Shown in pieces: positions 34,930 to 43,114 of a stretch of DNA of 64,000 bases; position 1 is the first letter of the stretch, and every line of letters begins with the position of its first letter. Source of the stretch: Stigmatella aurantiaca DW4/3-1 (lineage in GTDB: Bacteria > Myxococcota > Myxococcia > Myxococcales > Myxococcaceae). The position numbers and the translations under genes are program-made. The notes beneath the pieces were generated by a model, which ran no database searches, had not been told where the DNA came from, and saw only the letters and a list, made by a program, of their open reading frames with translations. The stretch lies in NCBI RefSeq assembly GCF_000165485.1, contig NC_014623.1:3863501-3927500 (forward strand), written 5' to 3'.

Positions 34930-35652
34930 TTATCCCAAGGCCTTCTTCAGGGGCGCCGCTGCCGTGTCTTCCTGCAGCTTGCCGTCCCGGATGCGGATGA
35001 TGCGGTCCACCTTGCCGAGCAGGGACGCGTCATGCGTGGAGAAAACGAACGTCACGCCGCTCTCTTTGTTGAGCTTGCGCATGAGCTCGATGATGGCTTC
35101 CGAGTTGCTCGAGTCCAGGTTGGCCGTCGGCTCGTCGGCGAGCACCAGGTTGGGCTTGGTCACCAGCGCCCGGGCAATGCTCACGCGCTGCCGCTGGCCG
35201 CCTGACAGCTGGTCCGGCAGGTGGTCGATGTAGTGCTCCAGCCCCACCTGTCGCAGCGCGTGCTCCGCCTGCTCTCGCATCTGCTGGGCCTTCAGTCCGT
35301 GCAGTTGCAGCGGCAGCATCACGTTCTCCACGGCCTTGAGCACGGGGATCAAGTTGAAGCTCTGGAAGATGAAGCCAATGGCCCTGGAGCGCAGCTTGTC
35401 CAATGCCTTCTCATCCAGGTCCGACGTACGCGTGCCGCTGATCTTCACTTCGCCGCTGGTCGGAACGTCCAGGCAGCCAATGAGGTTGAGCAGGGTGCTC
35501 TTCCCGCTGCCGCTGGGGCCCGTGATGGCCGCGAAATCATTCTTGCGGATCCCCAAGGAAATCTCCTTGAGCGCATCCACCTCGGTGGTGCCAAGCTTGA
35601 AGCGCTTGGAAACCGAGCTCAACTCGACGACGTTGGTCTGCTCCGGGTTCAT
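34930..35652 (-). CDS. ABC transporter ATP-binding protein, LolD/MacB type
   Basis: 240 residues. Walker A GPSGSGKST, Q-loop region IFQSFNLIPVLKAVENVMLP, signature LSGGQRQRVSIARAL, Walker B LVLADEPTANLD and the switch His in FSTHDASLL are all canonical. It drives the two FtsX-type permeases encoded next (gap of four bases to the fusion gene). The ATG at 35652 is preferred because AAGGA lies at the right distance; the ATG at 35658 adds only two residues. LolD-type ATPases power movement of lipidated or hydrophobic cargo out of the inner membrane. Confidence 0.92.
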   Translation of the reverse strand: MNPEQTNVVELSSVSKRFKLGTTEVDALKEISLGIRKNDFAAITGPSGSGKSTLLNLIGCLDVPTSGEVKISGTRTSDLDEKALDKLRSRAIGFIFQSFNLIPVLKAVENVMLPLQLHGLKAQQMREQAEHALRQVGLEHYIDHLPDQLSGGQRQRVSIARALVTKPNLVLADEPTANLDSSNSEAIIELMRKLNKESGVTFVFSTHDASLLGKVDRIIRIRDGKLQEDTAAAPLKKALG

Positions 35653-35667
35653 CGTCATCCTTTCAAT

Positions 35668-37269
35668 TCAGTGCGTAAAGCTCAGGCCCACACGGACGAA
35701 GCGCTCGAAGGGAAAGCGCTGCACGGAGGACTCTGGGCCGAAGTTGAGCGCCAGTGAGACGAACCCCTTAAAACTATCATAGGAGAAGGAGAGTTCGCCC
35801 GCGGCGATAAGAGAGTCGCTTGGGTTCGTATACATCAAGCTCGTTGATAAAGTCACCCGCTTGCCCGGAGGCAGATCCGGGAAACGCCCGTGCACCAGCG
35901 CGTATCGTTTATCGAGAAAAGGGTGGATGCCAATCCCTGCCGACGTGCCCGCCAGCAGCAGCGGGTACAGTGTGGGAAGTTGTTCCTGAGCCGAGCCGCT
36001 CAGCGCGAATTCGTTTACACCCACCTCGGCGCCAATCTCTCCGCCAGAGCTGAGGCCGTAGCGCACATTGATCAGGCCGTCATAGCCCCAGGCATCCTCG
36101 TGCAAGAACAGGCCGGGCGGGCCGAAGTTCAGGTCGCGCTTGCGTGAGTAGCCCTTGGAAGTGGAGAACTCGGTGCCCACCGTCCAGGCGTCCGACAGCA
36201 AGATCTCGAAATACAGGCCGCCGTGAGGCTGGAATCGCTCGCCTCCCCCTGCCACCGCTCCCAGGGTGAAAGGAAATTCCCCTTGTGACTGGTACTCCAG
36301 GCGCGAGGACGCGAAGTAGGAGCGCAGCGGCTCTTCCGCGCCCCAATCCGAGTCATCCGCCCGGGCCCCCATCACGAAGAGCGTCATCTCCGGCAGCAGT
36401 TCCACATTCACCGCCACCATCCTCCGGCGAATGGGTTCACGCTGGGCGGTGGTGAAAAGTGTTTCCGGGAAAATGCGGTTGGTGGGGCTGTAGAAGATAC
36501 CGGGCCCCCAGCCTTGCACCTGGCTGCCGACCGCGACCACCACCCGGGGAATGGCACTCACCGAGAGGTACAACTCGTGGAAGTAAAAGTCAGGATCCAC
36601 GTTGGGCTCAAACTGCCAGGTGAGCCGGGGCCGGAAGATGAGCGAGCTGCCGTTGCACACCTCGAAGTTACAAATGAGTGTCTCGTTGGAGAACAGCCAC
36701 ACACTTCCGAGGTTCTGCTTGGGCTTCAACCCCAGGATGGGGGTTTCGAAGTGGTCGTAGCGCAGCTCCAAGGTATTGGAGTGTCTCAGCTCGAAGTGAT
36801 CCAGGAAGCCCGGGGTGTCCTCGGCCGGCGGGCTCTCGTCCACGGCCGCGTCCGGATCCTGCCCTTCGGGGGGCGTGGCTTCGGCGGAAGGCGTGGCTTC
36901 GGCAGGGAGCATGGCGGCGTCGGAAGACGGGTCTTCGTCGGAAGGTGCAACAGCGGCAAAAAGGGGAGCGACGTGAAAAGACGAGACAGCGGGCAAAAGC
37001 GTGACAGCAGGTCTCGCAAAGGCCTCGGAAAGTCGCGTGCCGGTGGGGATAGGTGGGGCGGACGCCAGACCGAAAGGAGGAGGCGGGGAGGCGAGCGCCT
37101 TCATCCCGCCCGCCGCCAGTCCTTGAGCGTGTGCCGTCTTGCGGCCCCACTCCCTGGCTCCGGGTGGCTCGATGTTTCCAGCAAGAGCCTCTTCGACGGT
37201 GGCGCATGTCACGAGGCACGCCACCATTCCAGAAGCCCAGGCCCCCCATTTCGACAACCAACGCTTCAT
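35668..37269 (-). CDS. Outer-membrane beta-barrel protein of the export line
   Basis: 533 residues. A signal peptide (about 1-30, ACLVTCATVEEALAG) is followed by a low-complexity region rich in Ala, Pro, Glu and Ser (about 60-150), then roughly 370 residues of alternating strands with aromatic girdle residues (LELRYDHFETPILGL, DFYFHELYLSV, GGLYFEILLSD, LSFSYDSFKGFVSLALNF), ending VRVGLSFTH. No TolC-type helices are visible, so it is not a classical efflux duct. The start codon overlaps the stop of the ligase gene (TAATG). It may be the outer-membrane acceptor or exit port for the cluster product. No named family recognised. Confidence 0.75.
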   Translation of the reverse strand: MKRWLSKWGAWASGMVACLVTCATVEEALAGNIEPPGAREWGRKTAHAQGLAAGGMKALASPPPPFGLASAPPIPTGTRLSEAFARPAVTLLPAVSSFHVAPLFAAVAPSDEDPSSDAAMLPAEATPSAEATPPEGQDPDAAVDESPPAEDTPGFLDHFELRHSNTLELRYDHFETPILGLKPKQNLGSVWLFSNETLICNFEVCNGSSLIFRPRLTWQFEPNVDPDFYFHELYLSVSAIPRVVVAVGSQVQGWGPGIFYSPTNRIFPETLFTTAQREPIRRRMVAVNVELLPEMTLFVMGARADDSDWGAEEPLRSYFASSRLEYQSQGEFPFTLGAVAGGGERFQPHGGLYFEILLSDAWTVGTEFSTSKGYSRKRDLNFGPPGLFLHEDAWGYDGLINVRYGLSSGGEIGAEVGVNEFALSGSAQEQLPTLYPLLLAGTSAGIGIHPFLDKRYALVHGRFPDLPPGKRVTLSTSLMYTNPSDSLIAAGELSFSYDSFKGFVSLALNFGPESSVQRFPFERFVRVGLSFTH

Positions 37270-39038
37270 TAGGATCCCGCGCGGAAAACCCGCTTCAATG
37301 TCTTTCCTGTCACACCGATGGGGAACTCACTCCACCGGGTGACCTTGAGTTCTGCCAGCCGGTCTTTCTCCGGCAGTTTCGCGTTCAGTTCAAGCCTGAG
37401 TCGCTCGGCATCCATCGAATCCGCGCCGTTCTTGAGCGCCACCGCCGCGGCGGGCACCACCTTGCCGTCCGCCTGGGTCAGCGCGAAGACCGTGGTGTCG
37501 AAGACCGCAGGGTGCTTGAGGACTTCCTCCTCCATCAGGAGGGTGTAGCTGACCCCCTGCTGGTGGCTGATGACATCCACCTCGCGGTCCAGATGGACGA
37601 ACTCTCCATCGGGCTGGCGGATGACGATGTCCCCGGTGAACCACCAGCCGTTCTGAGAGGAGGACAGCAGCTTGTCGTGGGCATTCCAGTAACCGCCGAA
37701 CATGCAAGGCCCCTTGATGGCGAAGCGCCCCGGCTGGCCATCCGGCACCGGCTGCCAGTTCTCGTCCACCACCCGGACCTGGGGCCCGAAGAAGGGGACC
37801 GGACGACCCACGCGCCGCCCGAACTGCTTCGTCCACGGCCCGGCGATGCGCAGCAGCGCGGCGATGCCCACCTCGCTCGAGCCCAGCCCGTCCACGAACA
37901 GGGAGCCCGGCACCGGGATGCCCAGTTGCTGCAGGAACGAGCCCTTCTGGATGAGGGGGCGCTGGTGGACCTCGTGGCTGGCGTCCGCCGTGGTGCCCCA
38001 GATGCGCATGGCGTTCAGGTCGTACTTGGTCAGGTCCTCTACCACCAGCTGGGCATAGGTGATGGGGAAGCCGAAGTAGATGGAAGCGCGCCGCCGGGAG
38101 AGCGTCTCCAGCACGCGCTCGGCCTTGAACTCCGAGGACATGATGACCCGTGTCCCGAGCGCCAGCGTGGTGAAGATGTAGAGGTTGGTGACCTGGTGGT
38201 TGAAGGGAACGCAGAAGTACGCCAGGTCCTTGCGCCCCACGAGGTTGAACATCAGCGTCGCCTTGAGCGACTGCGTCAGCCCCCGCGCCAGCAAGATGAC
38301 GCCCTTGGGGAAGCCCGTCGTCCCGGAGGTGTGGACGATGTAGAGCGGATCATCCAGCCCCCGCTCGACGGCCTGCGCCGGCTCCACCGGCTGGGCGAGC
38401 ATCCATTGCAGGCTGAGCACGCGGGGCCCTGCGGGCAGCTGGGCCAGCTCGGTGGGGATCCCGTCCTGTCCGTCCGTCCCCGCGTCGGAGACGATGACGA
38501 ACTCGACGCCCTGCAGCTTCACCCCATCCTTCACCAGACGTCCCAGGGTGGCCAGGTCCGTGATGATCACCTTGGCCCCGAGGTAGGTCACGTACTGGCC
38601 GAACGACTCGGAGGCCAGCTTCCCGTTGACGGGCGTCGCGATGCCGCCGATGCGGATGGTGGCGGAGGCGAACAGGAAGAGGTCGAACGCGTTTTCCTTG
38701 TAAATGATGACGCGATCGCCCATCTGCGGTTTCGCGAACTTCTTCAGCGCGCCCGCGATCAGCGCCACCGTCTGCTGTACCCGGACGGCGCTCCACTCCT
38801 GCTCCTGGGCCGCGCGGACCTTCCCGGCGGGCACCTTCCACTTCAGGGGGGTCTCCAGCTCAATCAGGGTGGTGTCGCCATAGCGGGCGGCGGATTGATC
38901 CACGATTTTGTCGATGCTGGCCAGGCCGCCGAACAGCAGCCCCAGCCGCTCCGGGAAGCCCAGCTTGACGAAGCAGTACGCCATCCACCCCAGCACCAAC
39001 GCCAGCAATACACCCACCACGATGAGAACCAGCTGCAT
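37269..39038 (-). CDS. Membrane-anchored adenylate-forming (acyl-CoA synthetase-like) ligase
   Basis: 589 residues. Residues 2-23 are one hydrophobic helix (LVLIVVGVLLALVLGW), followed by an ANL ligase. The phosphate loop is HTSGTTGFPKG (237-246), A5 is DGLGSSEVGIAAL, A7 is WWFTGDIVIRQ, A8 begins VHLDREVDVIS and the C-terminal lysine region is GVTGKTLKRVFRAG. The A8 linker lacks the usual Gly-Arg pair. The anchor suggests a membrane-associated substrate such as a fatty acid or a lipophilic intermediate. It is coupled to the barrel gene by a TAATG overlap and lies 47 bases after the acyltransferase gene. Confidence 0.85.
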   Translation of the reverse strand: MQLVLIVVGVLLALVLGWMAYCFVKLGFPERLGLLFGGLASIDKIVDQSAARYGDTTLIELETPLKWKVPAGKVRAAQEQEWSAVRVQQTVALIAGALKKFAKPQMGDRVIIYKENAFDLFLFASATIRIGGIATPVNGKLASESFGQYVTYLGAKVIITDLATLGRLVKDGVKLQGVEFVIVSDAGTDGQDGIPTELAQLPAGPRVLSLQWMLAQPVEPAQAVERGLDDPLYIVHTSGTTGFPKGVILLARGLTQSLKATLMFNLVGRKDLAYFCVPFNHQVTNLYIFTTLALGTRVIMSSEFKAERVLETLSRRRASIYFGFPITYAQLVVEDLTKYDLNAMRIWGTTADASHEVHQRPLIQKGSFLQQLGIPVPGSLFVDGLGSSEVGIAALLRIAGPWTKQFGRRVGRPVPFFGPQVRVVDENWQPVPDGQPGRFAIKGPCMFGGYWNAHDKLLSSSQNGWWFTGDIVIRQPDGEFVHLDREVDVISHQQGVSYTLLMEEEVLKHPAVFDTTVFALTQADGKVVPAAAVALKNGADSMDAERLRLELNAKLPEKDRLAELKVTRWSEFPIGVTGKTLKRVFRAGS

Positions 39039-39085
39039 GACTCGACTCCCGCCGGGCGCCCTCGGGCGCCGGCGTCATGGGATGA

Positions 39086-40516
39086 TCAGGCTGCGACACT
39101 TTCGGCGGAGATGGAGAACTCCTGGAACATGTCTCGCAACGCCCGCTTCACGCCTTCGATGATTTGCTCCCGGAAGTCCTTGAACGCATCCGGGTAGTAG
39201 ACCGCGTTGAGCTCCAACCTCTGGTGAAGCTTGGGGGTATAGAGAATGAAGTCCAAGGGAGGAAGCGCACACCCAAACCCGATGTAGTCCTCCACGGGCA
39301 GATCGCTCCGGCCGCACGTCCGGAAGTCCTCGTGGATGACGCCGGGGTTGGAGTAGGCCACGCTCGTCTGCTGGAAGCCGTCCAGCAGCGTCAACCCCAG
39401 CCCATGCAGCACCGGGTTCCGCAGGAACGTGCACATCAGTTTCAGCTTTTCGATCTCCAGGTGGACCCGGCCGCCCACCTTCACCTCGGAGATCTGCTGG
39501 GCGATGTCACTCAGCAGCTCCCGCGAACTGGCCCCCAGCCGGTAGCTCAGCCGGCAAGGCAGCATGAAGTTGCGGTAGTGCTTGCTGAAGGTGGGCCCCG
39601 CCATGTTGCGCATGCTGATGGGGACGATCGCCTTCACCCGCTGATCCTTGCCCGGCTTCAGCGGCAGCTCTGGCTCCATGGCCCGGACCAGCGCCGCGGT
39701 GAAGAGGGTATTGAGGGTGTGCCCCGAAGATTGGGCCAGCGCGTGGATGCTGGCTTGCATCTCCTCGGACAGCACCTCCCGGTGGAAGTCCACCTCGCGC
39801 GCCTTCTGCCGGCGCACGGTCTTCGAGGCCGGACGCAGCCCCAGGGTCTTCTCCAGGACTTCCCGCTTGGCATCCATCGCCACGTTCCACAGGCCGAGCC
39901 CCGTGCGATCCTTGGGCGGAGGAAGTACCTGGGAGACGCCTCGGAAGGAATGGTCGCGCGGCGCGTCGGCCACCCACCGCTCGGCCCCGCCGTGGAGCGC
40001 ACCGTAGGTCTGCAGGAGCGTCTCCAGAAGCATGGAGTCGCTCTTGGCATCCGCGGTGGCGTGCGAGGCCGTCATCAGGAAGCACGAGCGGTCCGGATCC
40101 ACGGGGCTCTGGACGAGCCAGAAGCGCACGGGCGGCGTCTGCTGCCAGTCCACCGGGTGGTCTTTGCTCAGGTTGGTGAGAAAACGCCGGAAGGGGGTGT
40201 GCTCAAAATGGATGCGCCCCTCGAACTTCACCTCCTGAAACAGGACCTCCTCGGGCTTCCACGCATTGAGCAGGATGGTGCCTTTGTGCACCTCGGGCCG
40301 GCTCAACAGGATGGGGAAGGCCGGGACGGTCTGGCGGATGGCCCGTTCCATGATGCCGAACTTCAGCGGGGCCTTCGTCACGATGATCTGCATCGCGTTG
40401 CCGTTGACGCCCCGCCGGGCCGTATGGATGAACAGCTCCGCCAGGGGGTCCAACTCCTCGCGGTCCCCCTGGGGTGCCAATGCTGTGGGTCCTTGCGCCG
40501 GATCAGGCCGCCGCAT
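39086..40516 (-). CDS. Stand-alone condensation-like acyltransferase
   Basis: 476 residues of the CoA-dependent acyltransferase superfamily (NRPS condensation domain, PapA, wax-ester-synthase relatives). The catalytic motif is Ser151-His152-Ala-Thr-Ala-Asp156, i.e. HxxxD with Ser in place of the first His of HHxxxD. A DFILYTPKLHQR-like C-terminal strand region resembles the structural half. No carrier or adenylation domain is attached. The start at ATG 40516 (GAGGAAC upstream) overlaps the reductase gene by 14 bases; the longer upstream frame lies inside that gene. It probably joins an activated acyl group to an amine or hydroxyl, for example AHBA or its reduced form. Confidence 0.8.
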   Translation of the reverse strand: MRRPDPAQGPTALAPQGDREELDPLAELFIHTARRGVNGNAMQIIVTKAPLKFGIMERAIRQTVPAFPILLSRPEVHKGTILLNAWKPEEVLFQEVKFEGRIHFEHTPFRRFLTNLSKDHPVDWQQTPPVRFWLVQSPVDPDRSCFLMTASHATADAKSDSMLLETLLQTYGALHGGAERWVADAPRDHSFRGVSQVLPPPKDRTGLGLWNVAMDAKREVLEKTLGLRPASKTVRRQKAREVDFHREVLSEEMQASIHALAQSSGHTLNTLFTAALVRAMEPELPLKPGKDQRVKAIVPISMRNMAGPTFSKHYRNFMLPCRLSYRLGASSRELLSDIAQQISEVKVGGRVHLEIEKLKLMCTFLRNPVLHGLGLTLLDGFQQTSVAYSNPGVIHEDFRTCGRSDLPVEDYIGFGCALPPLDFILYTPKLHQRLELNAVYYPDAFKDFREQIIEGVKRALRDMFQEFSISAESVAA

Positions 40517-41606
40517 TGGAGCGTTCCTCGGCCTTGGCCTCGGCAACCTTGTGTGCCACGTAGTGCAGCACGCTGCGGCCAATGATGTCCTGGGTCATGG
40601 TGACCGGGCCATACTCCTCGCCGAGTGTTTGCTGAAGCCGCTCCGAGTTGAAAACCCACCGCCCATTGGCGAACTGCTTGTTGCGCTCGAACACGGCGTT
40701 GAGCTGCGCGTCCGTCTCGGTCACCGGCGGGCCGAGCGTGACCTGGACGCCGATCATGGTCTGCAGCTGCTCCACCACATCGGCCATGGTGACGCACTCA
40801 TCCCCGATGCAGTTGAAGATTTCGGTGGGCTGGCGGGCAGGGGACTCGGCCTTCATCAGGGCCATGGCACGGCGGATCACCGTGTCGATGCAGACCAGGT
40901 TCGGCCGGGTGTCCGCGTCGAGATGCAGCCGCAGTTGCGCACTGCCCGCCTGCTTTCCATAGAGCACGGCCGCCGCCATCAGGAACATGCCAAAGCTTGC
41001 CCCCGAGGACCAGCCGGTCTGCTCGTGGCCGATGACGACGCTCGGCCGGAAGATGGCCAGGGGCAGGCCCCGTTCCTTCTGGCTATGGATGAGCGCGAGC
41101 TCGGCCATCCACTTGCTGAGCTGGTACGAGTTGATGAGCTTGGGGGTGAAGTTGATCTCCTCCCGCGCGTCATTGTTCCCGAAGCCCACCGTGTAGGCGG
41201 TGGACACATGGTAGAAGCGCTGGCAGCTGCTGGCGTGCTGCGAAGCAAGCTTGTAGAGCATCGACGAGGCGACGACGTTCTGGTCTACCGAGTCGATGAC
41301 CTTCTTCAGCGAGTAGGTCATCTCGGCCGCGACGTTCCACACGGCGGTCACGCCCTCGAAGACGTGCGGTTGGAGCGTCTGGTCCAGGGCGCGGAAATCC
41401 ACTTCCACGATGGACAGGCGGCTCCACTGCATCGGGCTCAGCGTGAGGCCGAAGCCGCTCGCTGCCTTCTCCACCGCGGCCCGGGTGCGCTGCCCGCCCG
41501 GATCCGTCCGGGACAGCGCCACCACCCGGGTGTCCTCCGCCAAGAGATTGGCGGCCAGCGCGCTACCCACGAAGCCTGTGGCTCCAGTGATAAGAATCTT
41601 GTTCAT
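40503..41606 (-). CDS. NAD(P)-dependent SDR of the acyl-CoA/thioester reductase type
   Basis: 367 residues, extended short-chain dehydrogenase. Nucleotide motif GATGFVGS (8-15), active-site Ser/Thr in HVSTAYTVG (about 134-140) and the Tyr161-x3-Lys165 pair in NSYQLSKWMAE. The segment AIFRPSVVIGH is typical of the male-sterility/NAD_binding_4 group, which reduces CoA or carrier thioesters to aldehydes or alcohols. In grixazone biosynthesis AHBA is likewise reduced to an aldehyde, but by unrelated enzymes (GriC/GriD). A simple ketoreductase or epimerase role remains possible. A GGAG Shine-Dalgarno precedes the ATG. Confidence 0.82.
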   Translation of the reverse strand: MNKILITGATGFVGSALAANLLAEDTRVVALSRTDPGGQRTRAAVEKAASGFGLTLSPMQWSRLSIVEVDFRALDQTLQPHVFEGVTAVWNVAAEMTYSLKKVIDSVDQNVVASSMLYKLASQHASSCQRFYHVSTAYTVGFGNNDAREEINFTPKLINSYQLSKWMAELALIHSQKERGLPLAIFRPSVVIGHEQTGWSSGASFGMFLMAAAVLYGKQAGSAQLRLHLDADTRPNLVCIDTVIRRAMALMKAESPARQPTEIFNCIGDECVTMADVVEQLQTMIGVQVTLGPPVTETDAQLNAVFERNKQFANGRWVFNSERLQQTLGEEYGPVTMTQDIIGRSVLHYVAHKVAEAKAEERSNAAA

Positions 41607-41636
41607 GGCTCACTCCGCTCGTTGAGGAACAGGGGC

Positions 41637-42878
41637 TCAGGTTTCGATGATGTGCTCGTCTACTTTGATGCCCACGTGGCGGCCCGGGACGGCGACGTGT
41701 CCCAACACCTTGTCGCCCGGGCGCAGCTCGGTGATGTTCAGAGGCTTGGCGTCATCCGAGAAGATCCGCACGTGCCAGTCATCCTGCATGATGACGTTGA
41801 TGCGCTCGCCGGTCGGGAAGTCGACCTCGATGAGACGCAGCGGCCGGACCTCGGTCTTCATGCGGCCCACGGAGCCGCGCCGGGTGGCGCCGGTGTGGTC
41901 CACGAGCATCACCGGCGAGCCGCCGCGCAGCTCGCTCATGTAGTCCGTGCGGTTGTCGAAGTTGTAGACGTAGCTGTGGACGGCGCCCGCGTTCACGCGG
42001 AAGGGCCGCAGCTCCATGTAGGGCAGGTAGAACACCTCGGGGCAGCACAGCACTCCGCCCTGCGAGGTGGAGCCGACCAGCATGCCCTCGGTGGGGGAGA
42101 ACATCGTGGTGGTATCGATGCAGCTGCGGTAGCCCATGCCGATGGGCGCGGTGCGGCGCACCGAACCCACCTGGAGCTTCAGCGTCGTGCGGGCGATGGT
42201 TCCCAGCCGCCGCAGGAACTCGTCCAGCGCTCCATGGTTCCGGGGAGAGAACATGACCCCGTCGGCGCCGACTTCCATGACGCCCAGCGTCACGATGGCG
42301 TCGTCCACGTCCTCGGGAGAGCTGATCTCCTTGACGAGGATGGTGTGGGTGGCCTGCAGGGAGGCGATCACCAGCTCCAGGGGGATGTTCGTCGGATCCC
42401 GGAAGCGGATCATCAGGAAGGAGTGGTGGCTGCCTTCTTGGATGGACGCGTGGAGGCTGGCGCCGTCATCGACGTAGGCCCGGTAGCAGGTGCGAAGTCC
42501 CTGGTCCATGGCCCGCTTGAGCAGGCCCACGTGGGCGCTGGCCACGACGAAGTCCTCGCGGGCCTCGCCGGAGAGCAGCTGCAGCTCCTCCTCTTTCTCG
42601 ATGCTGAGGACCTTCACCACGCGTGCCGGCAGCGCGGGCGACAGGGCGGCGAAGTTGTCCGGGTAGAGGACCACGCCCGTGTACGACTGGTTGAGCACGC
42701 GCTTGAGCAGCCCGTCGTGGGCGTTCAGGTCCGAGATGCCCGAAGTGTCGTACCACGCAACGAGTGAATTCGACTCTTTGATGCGGTTGCGATCTCCATC
42801 GACGCGCTCGAGCTTGATGCGCTCGCGCTTCTTCATGGAGACCTCGTCAATGACAATACCGGCGGGAGACTTGCTCAT
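41637..42878 (-). CDS. griH: GriH-type 3-amino-4-hydroxybenzoate synthase (DHQ synthase II family), first gene of the cluster
   Basis: 413 residues of the 3-dehydroquinate synthase II family. In Streptomyces griseus GriH closes and aromatises the GriI product to 3-amino-4-hydroxybenzoate. Conserved segments include TILVKEISSPEDVDDAI, GVMEVGADGVMFSPRN, IGMGYRSCIDTTTMFSPTEG and LVGSTSQGGVLCCPEVFYLP, followed by MELRPFRVNAGAVHSYV. The N-terminal 20 or so residues are charged and less conserved. AGGGGTG precedes ATG 42878. Archaea use the same fold for DHQ synthesis, but the cluster context (aldolase plus aspartokinase) points to AHBA. Confidence 0.9.
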   Translation of the reverse strand: MSKSPAGIVIDEVSMKKRERIKLERVDGDRNRIKESNSLVAWYDTSGISDLNAHDGLLKRVLNQSYTGVVLYPDNFAALSPALPARVVKVLSIEKEEELQLLSGEAREDFVVASAHVGLLKRAMDQGLRTCYRAYVDDGASLHASIQEGSHHSFLMIRFRDPTNIPLELVIASLQATHTILVKEISSPEDVDDAIVTLGVMEVGADGVMFSPRNHGALDEFLRRLGTIARTTLKLQVGSVRRTAPIGMGYRSCIDTTTMFSPTEGMLVGSTSQGGVLCCPEVFYLPYMELRPFRVNAGAVHSYVYNFDNRTDYMSELRGGSPVMLVDHTGATRRGSVGRMKTEVRPLRLIEVDFPTGERINVIMQDDWHVRIFSDDAKPLNITELRPGDKVLGHVAVPGRHVGIKVDEHIIET

Positions 42879-43114
42879 GACACCCCTTCAGGAAAAGCGA
42901 CTAGAACCTGATGACTAGGAAAAACTGTTTACCACGAACGCTCGAATTTCAGAAGGGATTAACATTTACCGCCTCGATCCGTAAACCGCTGAAAAAGGCG
43001 CGAAAGTGAGCAAACACCCACCCCTCTGGGGCAATGGGTGGAAGTCAGTCAATGAAGTGAAATATCCTACTTATTGGGTTGGGCCAGGAGCGGAAAGCCG
43101 GGAAGACCTGCGTG
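42879..43114 (-). promoter_or_regulatory. Probable promoter/leader region of the AHBA cluster
   Basis: About 236 bases, unusually AT-rich for the window, before the first cluster gene. Three TTTAC/GTAAA elements occur: TTTAC at about 42928 and 42965 and GTAAA at about 42981, the last two forming an inverted repeat about the sequence CGCCTCGATCC. A weak promoter match on the minus strand is TTTACG, 17 bases, TTAATC. A hairpin near 43018-43041 belongs to the end of the upstream gene. No regulator gene lies inside the cluster, so control must come from outside. Confidence 0.35.
43018..43041 (-). terminator. Possible terminator hairpin after the 890-residue gene
   Basis: CCACCC (43018-43023) pairs with GGGTGG (43036-43041); a smaller nested CCCC/GGGG pairing is also possible. 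It lies 75 bases after the stop of the gene ending at 43115 and would insulate the AHBA cluster. There is no clear U-run. Confidence 0.25.

Noticed and set aside
37053-39197. 714-codon plus-strand open frame
   Set aside because: Antisense to the membrane-anchored ligase and barrel genes, with no domain pattern.
25104-42878. NRPS or PKS cluster
   Set aside because: No carrier-protein, ketosynthase or complete NRPS module is present; the condensation-like gene stands alone and the ligases resemble benzoate and acyl-CoA ligases.
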